Assembly (NCBI GenBank): GCA_031289585.1
Contig: JAITPF010000037.1
Span: forward strand, 1-64,000
Direction of reading: 5' to 3'
DNA from: Endomicrobium sp.
GTDB lineage: Bacteria > Elusimicrobiota > Endomicrobiia > Endomicrobiales > Endomicrobiaceae
Length of the DNA stretch: 64,000 nucleotides
Numbering within the stretch: position 1 is the first letter of the stretch; the number at the start of each line of letters is the position of its first letter. Shown here one piece after another: positions 1 through 8,622 of this stretch. The position numbers and the translations under genes were made by a program. The notes beneath the pieces were generated by a model. The model searched no databases. It worked only from the letters and a program-made list of their open reading frames with translations, and was not told the origin of the DNA.

Positions 1-14
1 AGGAGGACAGATAA

Positions 15-551
15 ATGAAGATAATTACTATTATTGGCGGTGTTGCTAAAGATTCAATAAATAAGAAGCTTTTTGAACTGATCATGCCCTTGTCCCCGAA
101 AGAATTTGAGTTTGATACGTTTGGCATAGACAGTCTGCCTTTTTTCTCTCAAGATATTGAGAGAAATCCTCCTGAGAGCGTAGTGCAGTTTAAAGAGAAA
201 ATTATTAATGCAGACGGCGTTCTTTTTATTACTCCGGAATACAATCGTTCTATTCCCGGCGTATTAAAGAATGCTGTTGATTGGGTTTCGCGTCCTTATT
301 TGAACGGCGCATTGGTCAAAAAGCCTGTGGCAGTTTTGGGCGCTGCTACAGGCACTATTGGTACATTTGGCGCTCAAAACGATTTAAGAAAAATTTTATC
401 TTCTATTGGCGCTGCCGTAATGTATCAGCCTGAAATATATTTGCATTTTTATGCTTGTGTTAATGATAAAGGCGAACTTGCCGATACGACAAAAAAAATG
501 TACGAAAAATTTTTAAATAGCTTTAGAGAATGGATTTTAAAAAATAAATAA
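15..551 (+). CDS. NADPH-dependent FMN reductase family flavoprotein
   Basis: A 178-residue single-domain flavodoxin-like protein. The segment LFITPEYNRSIPGVLKNAVD (residues ~71-90) is the FMN-binding signature of the NADPH-dependent FMN reductase/ChrR/azoreductase family, followed by WVSRP. The family reduces flavins, quinones, chromate or azo compounds in the cytoplasm with NAD(P)H. An AGGAGGA Shine-Dalgarno at 1-7 sits 7 nt before the ATG, so the start is well supported. The gene is followed by about 470 nt without a convincing gene and seems to stand alone. The family assignment is strong; the physiological substrate cannot be read from the sequence. Confidence 0.88.
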   Translation: MKIITIIGGVAKDSINKKLFELIMPLSPKEFEFDTFGIDSLPFFSQDIERNPPESVVQFKEKIINADGVLFITPEYNRSIPGVLKNAVDWVSRPYLNGALVKKPVAVLGAATGTIGTFGAQNDLRKILSSIGAAVMYQPEIYLHFYACVNDKGELADTTKKMYEKFLNSFREWILKNK

Positions 552-698
552 AAGAATTCAAAGAAGAGCCGCAAATATTATTTGAAATATAAAATATACT
601 AAAGTAAGGAGTGTTTATTTAGTTGACAGAAATAAAAGGACAATTCAATAGTTCATCATTGGGTGCAGGTGTGCGTTGTTAGTTGCTTTTTAGAATCA

Positions 699-959
699 TT
701 AATGGTGTAAATAATTCCCTATATCAAGTTTTATGATCTGTCTTAGCAACTGTTCCTGAATTTTGCCATTTAATATCTTTGTAATACGAAAGTCTTGCCA
801 ATATCTGCATGTTCCCATTGTATTACGTTGTTGTGTATCACTGGCATTTTTCTCAGGATTCCATTTTTCGGTTTTAAAGTAGTTTACCACTCTTCTTTTG
901 GTTTTTAAATGACAATGCATCTCGTGCTGATTGACAAAGAGAATATATTTATATATCAT
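699..959 (-). pseudogene. Unrecognised ORF, possible gene remnant
   Basis: An 86-residue frame between the FMN reductase and rpsP, rich in Lys, Arg, His and Asn (for example KRRVVNYFKTEKWNPEKNAS). The frame stays open upstream of its first ATG and no Shine-Dalgarno precedes that ATG, so if real it is probably the tail of a decayed gene. I do not recognise a family. The rest of the 552-1027 gap holds only AT-rich sequence and the rpsP ribosome-binding site. Confidence 0.25.
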
Positions 960-1027
960 AATAAAGGTAAAGAAGTTAGGACATTTTGGGTGAATTAATT
1001 GGTGTTAAATATTAGAGGAGGTGCTAG

Positions 1028-1279
1028 ATGGCAGTTAGATTACGTTTACAGAGAAGAGGTAAACCAAAGAGACCTTGCTACAGAGTTGTAGCAATTGATC
1101 AGAGGGCAAAAAGAGATGGTGAACCTATTGAAATTCTTGGTCAGTATGATCCTATTGCAGAAGATAACAAATTCAGCGTTGATGTGGAAAGAATAAACTA
1201 TTGGTTAGGAACCGGAGCGAAAGCTTCAGAAACAGTGTCTGTTTTGATAAAAAAGAGCCAAACACTCGAAAATAACTAA
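1028..1279 (+). CDS. rpsP: Small ribosomal subunit protein bS16
   Basis: An 83-residue protein of typical bS16 length. It opens MAVRLRLQRRGKPKRPCYRV and contains the family pattern RDGEPIEILGQYDP followed by ERINYWLGTGAKASETV. It binds 16S rRNA in 30S assembly. A Shine-Dalgarno GAGGAGG lies just upstream (1015-1021). It is the first gene of the widely conserved rpsP-khpA-rimM-trmD-rplS cluster, here followed 29 nt later by khpA. Confidence 0.97.
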   Translation: MAVRLRLQRRGKPKRPCYRVVAIDQRAKRDGEPIEILGQYDPIAEDNKFSVDVERINYWLGTGAKASETVSVLIKKSQTLENN

Positions 1280-1308
1280 TAGTTTGGTCGCAATGGAAGG
1301 AGAAATGT

Positions 1309-1539
1309 ATGAAAGAGCTGGTGCTTTTAATTGCAAAGGCTTTAGTTGATAGTCCGGATCAAGTGGAGGTGAATGAAATTGCAGGGGAAAAGGCAACTGT
1401 TTTAGAATTAAAAGTTGCTGATGGAGACAGAGGTAAAATTATTGGGAAAGAGGGCAGAATTATAAAAGCAATAAGAATTATTGTGAATTCAGCTTCTGCG
1501 AAACTTGATAAAAGAGCAAATGTTGAAGTTGTAGAATAA
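1309..1539 (+). CDS. khpA: KH-domain RNA-binding protein KhpA
   Basis: A 76-residue protein consisting of one KH domain. The RNA-binding loop is seen in GDRGKIIGKEGRIIKAIRII (GKEG as the GxxG motif). KhpA proteins bind RNA, often as a partner of KhpB/Jag, and the gene is normally found between rpsP and rimM, as here. The upstream GGAGAAAT gives ribosome-binding support. The rimM-like gene starts 1 nt after its stop, so the two are probably translationally coupled. Confidence 0.93.
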   Translation: MKELVLLIAKALVDSPDQVEVNEIAGEKATVLELKVADGDRGKIIGKEGRIIKAIRIIVNSASAKLDKRANVEVVE

Positions 1540-1540
1540 A

Positions 1541-1852
1541 ATGGAACCTAAGAAAAACAATTTTAAGTGGAAGATCTCTGATATTTTAGGTTTTGAAGTA
1601 TTTAATCAAAATGGAAACCGCTTAGGGGTCCTTTCTGATATTATATTGACAGGCAGTAATGATGTCTGGGTTGTGAAATATTACAATGAAGAAGTTTTGA
1701 TTCCTGCGTTAAAAAATATAGTAAAAGAAGTAAATATTGCAAGAAAAAAAATTTTTATAGTTTTGCCTAAAGAGTACGAAGACATTTACGGTCAAGTAAA
1801 ATCTGCAGACAATATCCTTGAATATAATGGCTATTACATATATGAAGATTGA
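1541..1852 (+). CDS. rimM: RimM-like protein reduced to the PRC-barrel domain
   Basis: A 103-residue protein in the position of the 16S rRNA-processing factor RimM. It contains the C-terminal PRC-barrel pattern: ISDILGFEVFNQNGNRLGVL, then DVWVVKY, EVLIPAL and the final residues up to YED. RimM is usually about 165-180 residues with an N-terminal barrel that contacts uS19. That domain is missing, and khpA ends directly upstream, leaving no space for it. The 3' end overlaps trmD by 11 nt. Whether it still acts in 30S maturation is an inference from synteny. Confidence 0.75.
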   Translation: MEPKKNNFKWKISDILGFEVFNQNGNRLGVLSDIILTGSNDVWVVKYYNEEVLIPALKNIVKEVNIARKKIFIVLPKEYEDIYGQVKSADNILEYNGYYIYED

Positions 1853-2543
1853 TATTATTACAATATTTCCAGCAATGTTTAAAGGACCCCTTACGGAAAG
1901 TTTGATAAGTAGGGCGTCGGAAAAAGAAATTCTTAAAATTAATATAACAGATATAAGGTTTTTTTCTAAAGACAAAAATAAAAAAGTTGATGATAAGCCG
2001 TTCGGTGGGGGAGTTGGTATGGTAATGAAACCGGAACCATTGTATGATGCTATAAAGAGTACAGGTGCTAGAAAAAAGAATGGTGCTTATAAAAACCCTT
2101 ATTTAAAACCGTATGTTATATATATGTCTCCACAGGGTAAAACTCTAAATAATAAAATTGTAAAGGATCTTGCAAAGTTTAAACATTTAGTTATTGTATG
2201 TGGTCATTATGAAGGTATTGATGAACGCATTATGAATTATATTGACGAAGAAGTATCTATAGGAGATTATGTCCTTACTGGTGGTGAAATTCCTGCTATG
2301 GTTTTAATTGATAGTGTTGCAAGAATGCTTCCTGGTGTTGTTAAAGAAGAAGAATCAGTGAAGAATGATTCATTTTATAATGGTTTACTAGATTATCCGC
2401 ATTATACTAGGCCTGTTATATTCAAAAACCATAGAGTTCCTGAAATTCTTTTATCGGGAGATCATAACAAAATCAGTGACTGGCGTAAAAAAGAAGCATA
2501 TAAAAGAACAAAAAAACGTCGTCCTGATTTATTAAGCGATTAG
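1842..2543 (+). CDS. trmD: tRNA (guanine-N1)-methyltransferase TrmD
   Basis: A 233-residue SPOUT-class methyltransferase that makes m1G37 in tRNAs. It starts MKIDIITIFPAMF, chosen over a slightly longer frame because this is the universal TrmD N-terminus. The knotted SAM-binding region is clear: VCGHYEGIDERI, then SIGDYVLTGGEIPAM and the conserved ARMLPGVV. The C-terminal part has the expected SDWRKKEAYKRTKKRRPDLL. It overlaps the rimM-like gene. Its TAG stop codon (2541-2543) is also the first three bases of a MITE terminus, so the element marks the gene end exactly. Confidence 0.97.
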   Translation: MKIDIITIFPAMFKGPLTESLISRASEKEILKINITDIRFFSKDKNKKVDDKPFGGGVGMVMKPEPLYDAIKSTGARKKNGAYKNPYLKPYVIYMSPQGKTLNNKIVKDLAKFKHLVIVCGHYEGIDERIMNYIDEEVSIGDYVLTGGEIPAMVLIDSVARMLPGVVKEEESVKNDSFYNGLLDYPHYTRPVIFKNHRVPEILLSGDHNKISDWRKKEAYKRTKKRRPDLLSD

Positions 2544-2787
2544 AGTCTGTTCACACTAATATGGCAAAGAGTTAGGATAAAAATAGTCAATTATCGCCAT
2601 TGCTCAAGATGTGTCAATAATCTCACTATTGTCCACTTTTGTATCTTGCATTGATTATTTTTGTCTTAACCCTTCAGGTTGTGGTTGCTTTTGGTAAGTT
2701 TTGGCAGTTTTGTTCTGTCATATCAATATTGCCTATTACAAAACAGCTAATTTTTCTCAAAAATCCTATTAGTACGAACAAACTCTA
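2541..2787. mobile_element. MITE-like element, full copy 1
   Basis: About 247 bp bounded by imperfect terminal inverted repeats: TAGAGTCTGTTCACACTAAT (2541-2560, continuing ATGG) and, inverted, CCTATTAGTACGAACAAACT (2765-2784, continuing CTA). A second copy at 33738-33999 aligns over its whole length in the opposite orientation, including internal stretches such as TTTGGCAGTTTTG and CTCAAGATG. No ORF lies inside, so it would be non-autonomous. It splits the trmD-rplS junction of an otherwise conserved operon. It accounts for most of the 350 nt between these genes. Confidence 0.8.
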
Positions 2788-2896
2788 GTAAAGTTGATGA
2801 ATGGTAAGAAAAGTACGCGGTAAGCTATAAAGGAAAAATATCAAAAATCAGAGTAGATTCGTAAATCTCTGCTTGGTTTTACATGGGAGCAGTAAA

Positions 2897-3289
2897 ATGT
2901 CATTATTAGAGCACGTACAGACAGCACAGAAAAAAGATTTAGGAGTCAATTTCAAATCTGGAGATCAAATAAAAGTATATTTTAAAGTAGTTGAAGGTGA
3001 AAATGAAAGAATACAGGTTTTTGAAGGTGTGGTTATACGTATAAAAGGTAGTGGACTTTCAGAAACTTTTACAGTAAGAAAAGTTTCTTTTGGTGTAGGG
3101 GTTGAAAGAATTTTCCCTATTCATTCTCCACGCATTGATAAAGTTGAAGTTGTAAGGCGTGGAAAGGTGCGTAGGGCAAAACTTTACTATTTAAGAAATC
3201 TTTCAGGTAAAGCAGCAAGAATTTCTGAAGATTCTTCAAAAAGAGACTTTAAAAAAGAATCAGTTGCTCAAATCCCTACAATAAATTAA
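2897..3289 (+). CDS. rplS: Large ribosomal subunit protein bL19
   Basis: A 130-residue protein. The start [20 protein letters not shown] is chosen because GGGAG at 2885-2889 lies 7 nt before this ATG, while the longer frame lacks such a signal. Family hallmarks are [60 protein letters not shown] and the C-terminal [20 protein letters not shown]. bL19 sits at the 30S-50S interface. The last ~20 residues are a short extension beyond the usual end. The gene belongs to the rpsP-trmD cluster but is separated from trmD by a MITE. Confidence 0.96.
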   Translation: MSLLEHVQTAQKKDLGVNFKSGDQIKVYFKVVEGENERIQVFEGVVIRIKGSGLSETFTVRKVSFGVGVERIFPIHSPRIDKVEVVRRGKVRRAKLYYLRNLSGKAARISEDSSKRDFKKESVAQIPTIN

Positions 3290-3382
3290 AACATTATTAT
3301 CTCTGTTATTTTAGCCCTAACTTTGCTTCTCCAATTTGGAATGGGAAACCAATATGGTGTTGAAAGATGGGAGATTAATACC

Positions 3383-4003
3383 TTGATAGAATCAAATCTA
3401 TTCTCTTTTGATAAAAGTTTTTACAATAAAAACCTCAACTTAATAGCAGGTGTTGATGAAGCTGGGCGAGGTCCTCTAGCAGGTCCGGTAGCAGCAGCTG
3501 TAGTAATACTGCCGAAAAATTTAATAATTCCTAATTTAAATGATTCCAAAAAATTATCAGAAAAAAAAAGAGAAATTCTTTTTGAGATAATAAAAGAAAA
3601 AGCATTAGATTATGCTATTGAAACCGTTGATAATAAAATTATTGACAAAATAAATATTTTACGTGCAACATTTCTTGCAATGTCGCGTGCTGTACTCAAA
3701 TTAAAAATAAAACCGGATATATGTCTTATAGATGGAAACCACAAAATATCGTCCTTTTCTTTTACTAATCAGGAAGCAATTATAAGTGGCGATGCAAAAA
3801 GCGCGTGTATTGCAGCAGCTTCAATCCTTGCAAAAGTTACTAGAGACAGAATAATGCTTGAATATGCAAAACAGTATCCTTTTTACGAATTTGAAAAACA
3901 TAAAGGGTATGGAACAAAAAAGCATATAGAGGCTTTAAAAAAATATGGTGCCTGTCCCATTCATAGATTGACTTTTGCCCCCATAAACAATATTATTTCA
4001 TGA
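3383..4003 (+). CDS. rnhB: Ribonuclease HII
   Basis: RNase HII, which cuts RNA in RNA-DNA hybrids and removes single ribonucleotides. The first catalytic Asp-Glu is in AGVDEAGRGPLAGPVAAAVV. Further metal-ligand motifs are DICLIDGNH and SGDAKSACIAAASILAKVTR, ending with HKGYGTKKHIEALKKYG and HRLTFAP. The frame is open from 3323. I place the start at the TTG at 3383 because GGGAG lies 9 nt upstream and the resulting ~206 residues match the family; an ATG at 3341 is the alternative. It follows rplS, a common arrangement. Confidence 0.92.
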   Translation: MIESNLFSFDKSFYNKNLNLIAGVDEAGRGPLAGPVAAAVVILPKNLIIPNLNDSKKLSEKKREILFEIIKEKALDYAIETVDNKIIDKINILRATFLAMSRAVLKLKIKPDICLIDGNHKISSFSFTNQEAIISGDAKSACIAAASILAKVTRDRIMLEYAKQYPFYEFEKHKGYGTKKHIEALKKYGACPIHRLTFAPINNIIS

Positions 4004-4308
4004 CGGGAAAAATGCGATTAAATAAAAGAGTTTTTGTTTTATATTTACAAATTCTATATGATATCTTGTTGCAGGGGATGTATTCCGTGCAAACGAGAGT
4101 CTATTTTTTTGCTGTAAGGTTATATTTGAAAAGATTATTCTAAAAGAGTTAGAATTACGCATTGCCTTTCATTCCAACTACAAATTAAGACATTTGAGTG
4201 AAGACTCCGGCAAAAACTGTTGTGTTGTGTCATTCCCGCATGGCGGGAATCCACGTTAACTTAGCAAAACTACAATGGCTACAATTGAATACTTAAAGAG
4301 GCAAAATA
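4004..4308. repeat. Intergenic stretch with a palindromic module B fragment
   Basis: Most of this 305-nt gap shows nothing recognisable. Near 4227-4260 it holds GTCATTCCCGCATGGCGGGAAT followed by CCACGTTAAC, the inverted form of the 3' half of repeat module B found at 13.2, 22.5 and 45.8 kb. The hairpin CCCGC-ATG-GCGGG is a clear stem. It lies about 50 nt before proB. Confidence 0.6.
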
Positions 4309-5409
4309 GTGAGAATGGTTATAAAAGTAGGTACAAGCATACTTACGGGTGTAGATGGTTTATTGAATAAGAAGTATATATCTGATTTAGTTGCAAATCT
4401 TATTGAACTTCAAAAAGATAAACATGAAATTTTAATTGTAAGTTCCGGTGCAATTGGTGCCGGACGTGCTCGCTTACATATAAATGTTAGACCTAAAACA
4501 TTGAGAGAAAAACAAGCATTCGCTGCTGTTGGACAACCTTTAGTTATGAATGCATATTCTAATGCTTTTGCAAAATATGGTAAGTCTGTTGCCCAAATTC
4601 TTATTACAAGGGATGATTTTGACGGGAGAGCTAAATACATAAACATAAGAAACACTTTAAATGCTTTAATTGGAAATAATGTCACACCTATAATAAATGA
4701 GAATGATTCTGTTGCAATTGAAGAGATAAATTTCGGTGACAATGATACTTTGGCAGCATTAGTTGCCGCAGCGATGGATGCAGAAAAGTTAGTTATTTTT
4801 ACGGATGTTGACGGTTTTTACGATGGACATTCATCCAACTCTTCTGTTATTCCAAGAATCGAAAAAATTACTGAAGAAATTGAGAACTTGGCTACGAGTA
4901 GTTCTTCAAGCGGGAAAGGTACTGGTGGTATGAAAACAAAAATAATTGCTGCGAAAATAGCTGTTGCTTCAGGAGTTGATACGATAATTACAAACGGTTT
5001 GAAACTTAATTTATTGAAAGAAATTATCTCAGGGTGTCAGGTAGGTACGATTATTAAGGCAAAAAAACGCTGTCTTGGAGCAAAAAAAATGTGGATAGCT
5101 TTCAGCAAGAAACCGAAAGGAACAATTTTTATTGATGCTAAGGCGTCAGAAATTGTGATAAGTAAGGGGAAAAGTCTTCTTGCTGTAGGAATAACAAAAG
5201 TAAATGGAATTTTTAAAAGAGGCGATACTGTTAACATTTCTGACGCTGAAACTAAAAAAGATTTTGCAAGAGGTTTAACTAATTATGACAGTGAGGATGT
5301 TGAAAAAATAAAAGGTAAAAAAACTTCCGAAATGAAAAAAATTATAGATGTAACTGATGATGTAGTTATACATCGTGATAATTTAGTTCTATTATGGCAA
5401 AAGAACTAG
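4309..5409 (+). CDS. proB: Glutamate 5-kinase with C-terminal PUA domain
   Basis: A 366-residue enzyme that phosphorylates L-glutamate in the first step of proline synthesis. The amino-acid kinase domain (residues ~1-250) shows MVIKVGTSILTG, LIVSSGAIGAGRARL, TPIINENDSVA, FGDNDTLAALVA and GTGGMKTKIIAAKIA. A PUA domain fills the C-terminus (GTIFIDAKASEIVISKGKSL onward), as in the standard long ProB form. The GTG start at 4309 follows AAAGAGG with 7-nt spacing. No proA is adjacent. The TAG stop (5407-5409) falls inside a solo MITE terminus. Confidence 0.95.
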   Translation: MRMVIKVGTSILTGVDGLLNKKYISDLVANLIELQKDKHEILIVSSGAIGAGRARLHINVRPKTLREKQAFAAVGQPLVMNAYSNAFAKYGKSVAQILITRDDFDGRAKYINIRNTLNALIGNNVTPIINENDSVAIEEINFGDNDTLAALVAAAMDAEKLVIFTDVDGFYDGHSSNSSVIPRIEKITEEIENLATSSSSSGKGTGGMKTKIIAAKIAVASGVDTIITNGLKLNLLKEIISGCQVGTIIKAKKRCLGAKKMWIAFSKKPKGTIFIDAKASEIVISKGKSLLAVGITKVNGIFKRGDTVNISDAETKKDFARGLTNYDSEDVEKIKGKKTSEMKKIIDVTDDVVIHRDNLVLLWQKN

Positions 5410-5430
5410 AATCTGTTCATACTAATATGG
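5406..5430 (+). repeat. Solo MITE terminal repeat at the proB stop codon
   Basis: CTAGAATCTGTTCATACTAA continuing TATGG matches the outer terminus of the MITEs at 2541 and 33738, with no recognisable body or second end. It supplies the TAG stop of proB. It is likely a deletion remnant, or a terminus retained because it ends the gene. Confidence 0.7.
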
Positions 5431-5461
5431 GGAAACATAACAGATTGCAAGGAGGGCAAGA

Positions 5462-5668
5462 TTGAAGGATAAATATAAACTTTGGATTACAGTACTACTT
5501 TTAATTGTGGTAGTAATTCTTACTGTAAGTACACTTCTTAAAGTAACTCCGGAAAAAGTATCAAAATTATTGGCACGTCAAATTGTAGAACAACAACAGT
5601 ATGGAAATACTACTTCTCAACAAGCGTCTCCTCAAGATGAAAATAATAATATTTCCGATGGAACTTAA
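5462..5668 (+). CDS. Small single-pass membrane protein
   Basis: A 68-residue protein with a basic N-terminus (KDKYK), one hydrophobic helix (LWITVLLLIVVVILTVSTLL, residues ~7-26) and a short hydrophilic Gln/Asn-rich tail. The TTG start has a strong GGAGGG Shine-Dalgarno 5 nt upstream, which argues that the gene is real. I recognise no family. It follows proB and faces the uvrD-like gene tail to tail. The short tail suggests an anchor or a truncated bitopic protein. Confidence 0.6.
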   Translation: MKDKYKLWITVLLLIVVVILTVSTLLKVTPEKVSKLLARQIVEQQQYGNTTSQQASPQDENNNISDGT

Positions 5669-5739
5669 ACCTGTTAATGAAAGTGAAGAAGTCAAAGCAG
5701 ATGAAAGCAATAGATGCCAGCGCTTAGTTAACTCTAGTA

Positions 5740-8022
5740 TTAAATTAGAGTAAGATTAGCTATTCTTGTAAGTAATTTTTTCCATTGTCCATTGTCAAAT
5801 AAAATGACAAGTTTTAAATTGTCTCCTATACCATTTTTTTCAATAATTTTGCCTTTGCCAAAAACCGGATGTAAAACCACTGCTCCTATTTTGTATGGAC
5901 TCAAATCTCCGTCTGAAATGTAAAATGGTTCATCTTTTGTTATTTCGTCATTAGGTGGTATGTAGTCGTAAGTGTTATCGTTTCTGTACACTGTTTCAGC
6001 TTTAGAATAATTTTTATTAAAACTGTTGCTCCATTTTGTTTTATTAAATGGTTGACTAAAATTATTTTGAAAATTTTGTTTTCTTTGTGCAAACTCGGTT
6101 TTAAAGCCTGCTTCAGTAATAAAACGTGACGGCATACTCCACTTTGTTTTACCGTAAACAGTTCTTTCTGGTGACCAGCATAAATATAAATGCTTTTTTG
6201 CTCTTGTCATTCCAACATACATAAGTCTTCTTTCTTCTTCTAATTCTTCTTGATTGTAAGCAGATTCACCTATTGGGAATAATCCTTCTTCAAGTCCGCA
6301 TATAAATACATTATCAAATTCTAATCCTTTGGCTAAATGTAGAGTCATTAGAGTGGCTTTCCCTTTTGATTCATCAAAAGAATCTATGTCGCTTATCAAA
6401 GACACTTGTGTTAAATATCCAGCCAACGATTTATCTGGTGAGCGGTTTTCAAAGTCGCTGGCAGCAGAAATTAATTCTTGTATGTTTTCTATTTTTGTTT
6501 TAGATTCAGGTGTGTTTTCAGTTTCAAGCTCTTTTAAATATCCTGATTGTGTTATAACTTTTTCGGTTATTTCTTTAACAGAAGCATTATTTTTTAATTC
6601 AATGAATGCTTTTACAAGTTGTGCAAAGGAATTTAAAGCAACAACTACCCCTTTAGATAAACCTGCTTCATGAGCAAAAGGTATGGCTTGCCATATAGAT
6701 ATGTTTTTAAGAAGTGCAAATCTTTCAAGCGTTTCTATTGATGTTTTTCCAATACCTCTTTTTGGAATATTTATAATTCTTTTAAAACTTACATTATCGT
6801 TTTGATTATGTATAAGTTTTAAATAAGCCATAATATCTTTAATCTCTGCGCGATCATAAAATCTCAAGGTTCCTATAACGGTGTAAGGGATACCCATTCT
6901 TCTAAATGCATCTTCAAATGTACGAGACTGTGCATTTGTTCTGTAAAAAATAGCAAAATCTGAAAGTTTATATTTATTATTATATGTGTTTAAAGAAATT
7001 AAATTAACGACTTTTGCTGCTTCGTCGTTTTCGTTTGCAGCTTTCAAAACTCTTACAGATCCATCATCAGGATTTTGTGTCCATAGTTGCTTATTTATCC
7101 TTGCAGTGTTATGTTTTACAACTTGATAAGCCACTGACAAAATTTTTGGCGTTGATCTATAATTTTGTTCCAATTTTACTGATTTTGAATTTGGATAGTC
7201 TTTTTCAAAATCTAAGATATTATTTATATCAGCGCCTCTCCATGAATAAACTGATTGATCATCATCACCGCAGACACATATATTATGATGTTTTCCTGCA
7301 AATAGTTTTACAAACATATACTGTGCATGGTTTGTATCTTGATATTCGTCAACCATAATATATCTGTATTTTTCCTGGTAATACTCTAACAATGTTGGAT
7401 ACTGTTGCAAAGTTGAAACAGTACGCATTATCAAGTCGCCAAAATCCAAAGCGCCTGTTCTTTCCAGTTTTTTTTGATAAAGTTCATAAACTTTTGCTAT
7501 CGTAGTTCCGAAAAAATCACCGATATTTTCGGCGTCAGTTGCCATATTAGCTGGAGATTTCAATTCATCCTTTGCACGGCTTATTTTATTTACTATGCTT
7601 GAAATTTTAAATTTCTTCTCATCAATATTTAGTTCTTTCATACAGTCTTTAACTACATTTTTCTGATCGGCAAAATCGTATATTAAAAAATTGGGACTTA
7701 AACTAATTTTTGAAGCTTCAACACGCAAAAAATATACACAAAATGAATGAAATGTTGATATCCATACGTTTGAACCTGTTTGAGGAGATAAATCGACTAT
7801 TCTTTTTTTCATTTCTGCAGCAGCTTTGTTGGTAAAAGTTACAGCCAAGATAGACCAAGGCGCAATACCTAAAGAAAGCAAATGTGCAATTCTTTGTGTG
7901 ATAACTCTAGTTTTGCCTGTTCCTGCGCCTGCAAAGATTATTAAAGGACCTTCAGTGCAAAGTACAGCTTCCGATTGGGAAGAATTTAAATTTTTAGTTA
8001 ATGTTTCTTTCATTGTACTCAT
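5740..8022 (-). CDS. pcrA: UvrD/PcrA-type superfamily 1 DNA helicase
   Basis: A 760-residue 3'-5' DNA helicase. Motifs appear in order: QSEAVLCTEGPLIIFAGAGT followed by GKT (Walker A), AVTFTNKAAAEMKKRI, DFGDLIM, YIMVDEYQDTNHAQY (Walker B), CGDDDQSVYSWRGADI, LEQNYRST, MTLHLAKGLEFDNVFICGLE and EERRLMYVGMTRAKKHLYL. The C-terminus carries the PcrA/UvrD Tudor-like segment GAVVLHPVFGKGKIIE. Such helicases act in nucleotide excision and mismatch repair and remove obstacles to replication. It is a lone minus-strand gene between rightward transcription units; a second ATG lies three codons in. Confidence 0.96.
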   Translation of the reverse strand: MSTMKETLTKNLNSSQSEAVLCTEGPLIIFAGAGTGKTRVITQRIAHLLSLGIAPWSILAVTFTNKAAAEMKKRIVDLSPQTGSNVWISTFHSFCVYFLRVEASKISLSPNFLIYDFADQKNVVKDCMKELNIDEKKFKISSIVNKISRAKDELKSPANMATDAENIGDFFGTTIAKVYELYQKKLERTGALDFGDLIMRTVSTLQQYPTLLEYYQEKYRYIMVDEYQDTNHAQYMFVKLFAGKHHNICVCGDDDQSVYSWRGADINNILDFEKDYPNSKSVKLEQNYRSTPKILSVAYQVVKHNTARINKQLWTQNPDDGSVRVLKAANENDEAAKVVNLISLNTYNNKYKLSDFAIFYRTNAQSRTFEDAFRRMGIPYTVIGTLRFYDRAEIKDIMAYLKLIHNQNDNVSFKRIINIPKRGIGKTSIETLERFALLKNISIWQAIPFAHEAGLSKGVVVALNSFAQLVKAFIELKNNASVKEITEKVITQSGYLKELETENTPESKTKIENIQELISAASDFENRSPDKSLAGYLTQVSLISDIDSFDESKGKATLMTLHLAKGLEFDNVFICGLEEGLFPIGESAYNQEELEEERRLMYVGMTRAKKHLYLCWSPERTVYGKTKWSMPSRFITEAGFKTEFAQRKQNFQNNFSQPFNKTKWSNSFNKNYSKAETVYRNDNTYDYIPPNDEITKDEPFYISDGDLSPYKIGAVVLHPVFGKGKIIEKNGIGDNLKLVILFDNGQWKKLLTRIANLTLI

Positions 8023-8277
8023 TATACCATATCTAAAAAATTTTGATATTATTTAGAATACAATTTGTACTAGTGCAAAAAACCATAAATGCGCCTCTGC
8101 ACAGTAAATCCGTTTCCTTCTCCCTTTTGCCTAATAGAATAACAAAAGAGATTATGTTTTCTTACAAAGAGTTGAAATCAAAAATGTAAAAGGATTTTTA
8201 CTCCTAAAGACTTCATTTTAAAACAGTCGCTTCTTGAGTTCGTAAAATTCATTTATGGTATGAGATCGTACAAAAAT

Positions 8278-8306
8278 TTGACAAAATGAGAAATATATTA
8301 TACACT
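8278..8306 (+). promoter_or_regulatory. Putative sigma70 promoter of the toxin-antitoxin locus
   Basis: A perfect -35 TTGACA (8278-8283), a 17-nt spacer and TACACT as -10 (8301-8306). The expected start site would be about 15 nt before the toxin ATG at 8328. The -10 is only a moderate match. The rest of the 8023-8277 gap shows nothing I can assign. Confidence 0.5.
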
Positions 8307-8327
8307 TTTGGCATAAGGAACAGGGGA

Positions 8328-8620
8328 ATGAGAAGCAGACAGACTCCGACTTTTAGACAATGGCTTAAAAATTTAGATTATGTTGTTGCCATTGTTATAT
8401 TTCGCAATATTGAAAAATTAGAAAAGGTAATTTCTCAAATTGTAAGTCTATCGGAAATGGTATTCATGAGCAGAAAATAGACTTTCAAAAAGGGTATAGG
8501 TTGTATTTTACAAATATTAACGGCGAAATTATAGTTTTACTTGTCGGTGGAAACAAGTCAACGCAAGATAGAGATATACTAAAAGCAAAAGAATTAAAAG
8601 GATTATTATCGGAGGCTTAA
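8328..8620 (+). pseudogene. HigB/RelE-type toxin, frameshifted
   Basis: Two frames together read as one RelE-superfamily addiction-module killer protein. The first (from ATG 8328, Shine-Dalgarno AGGAACAGGGG) gives TPTFRQWLKNLDYVVAIVIF. After an A-rich stretch near 8415-8426 the homology continues in another frame as GNFSNCKSIGNGIHEQKIDF, then QKGYRLYFTNINGEIIVLLV and GGNKSTQDRDILKAKELKGL. A one-base indel separates them, so the ~97-residue ribosome-dependent mRNA interferase is inactivated, unless the break is a sequencing error. It ends 2 nt before the antitoxin gene, in the usual HigBA order. Confidence 0.75.
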
Positions 8621-8622
8621 TA

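Noticed and set aside
5728-5752. ACTCTA...TAGAGT stem as a terminator for uvrD and the small membrane gene
   Set aside because: Only a 6-bp AT-rich stem that overlaps the uvrD stop codon, too weak to call.
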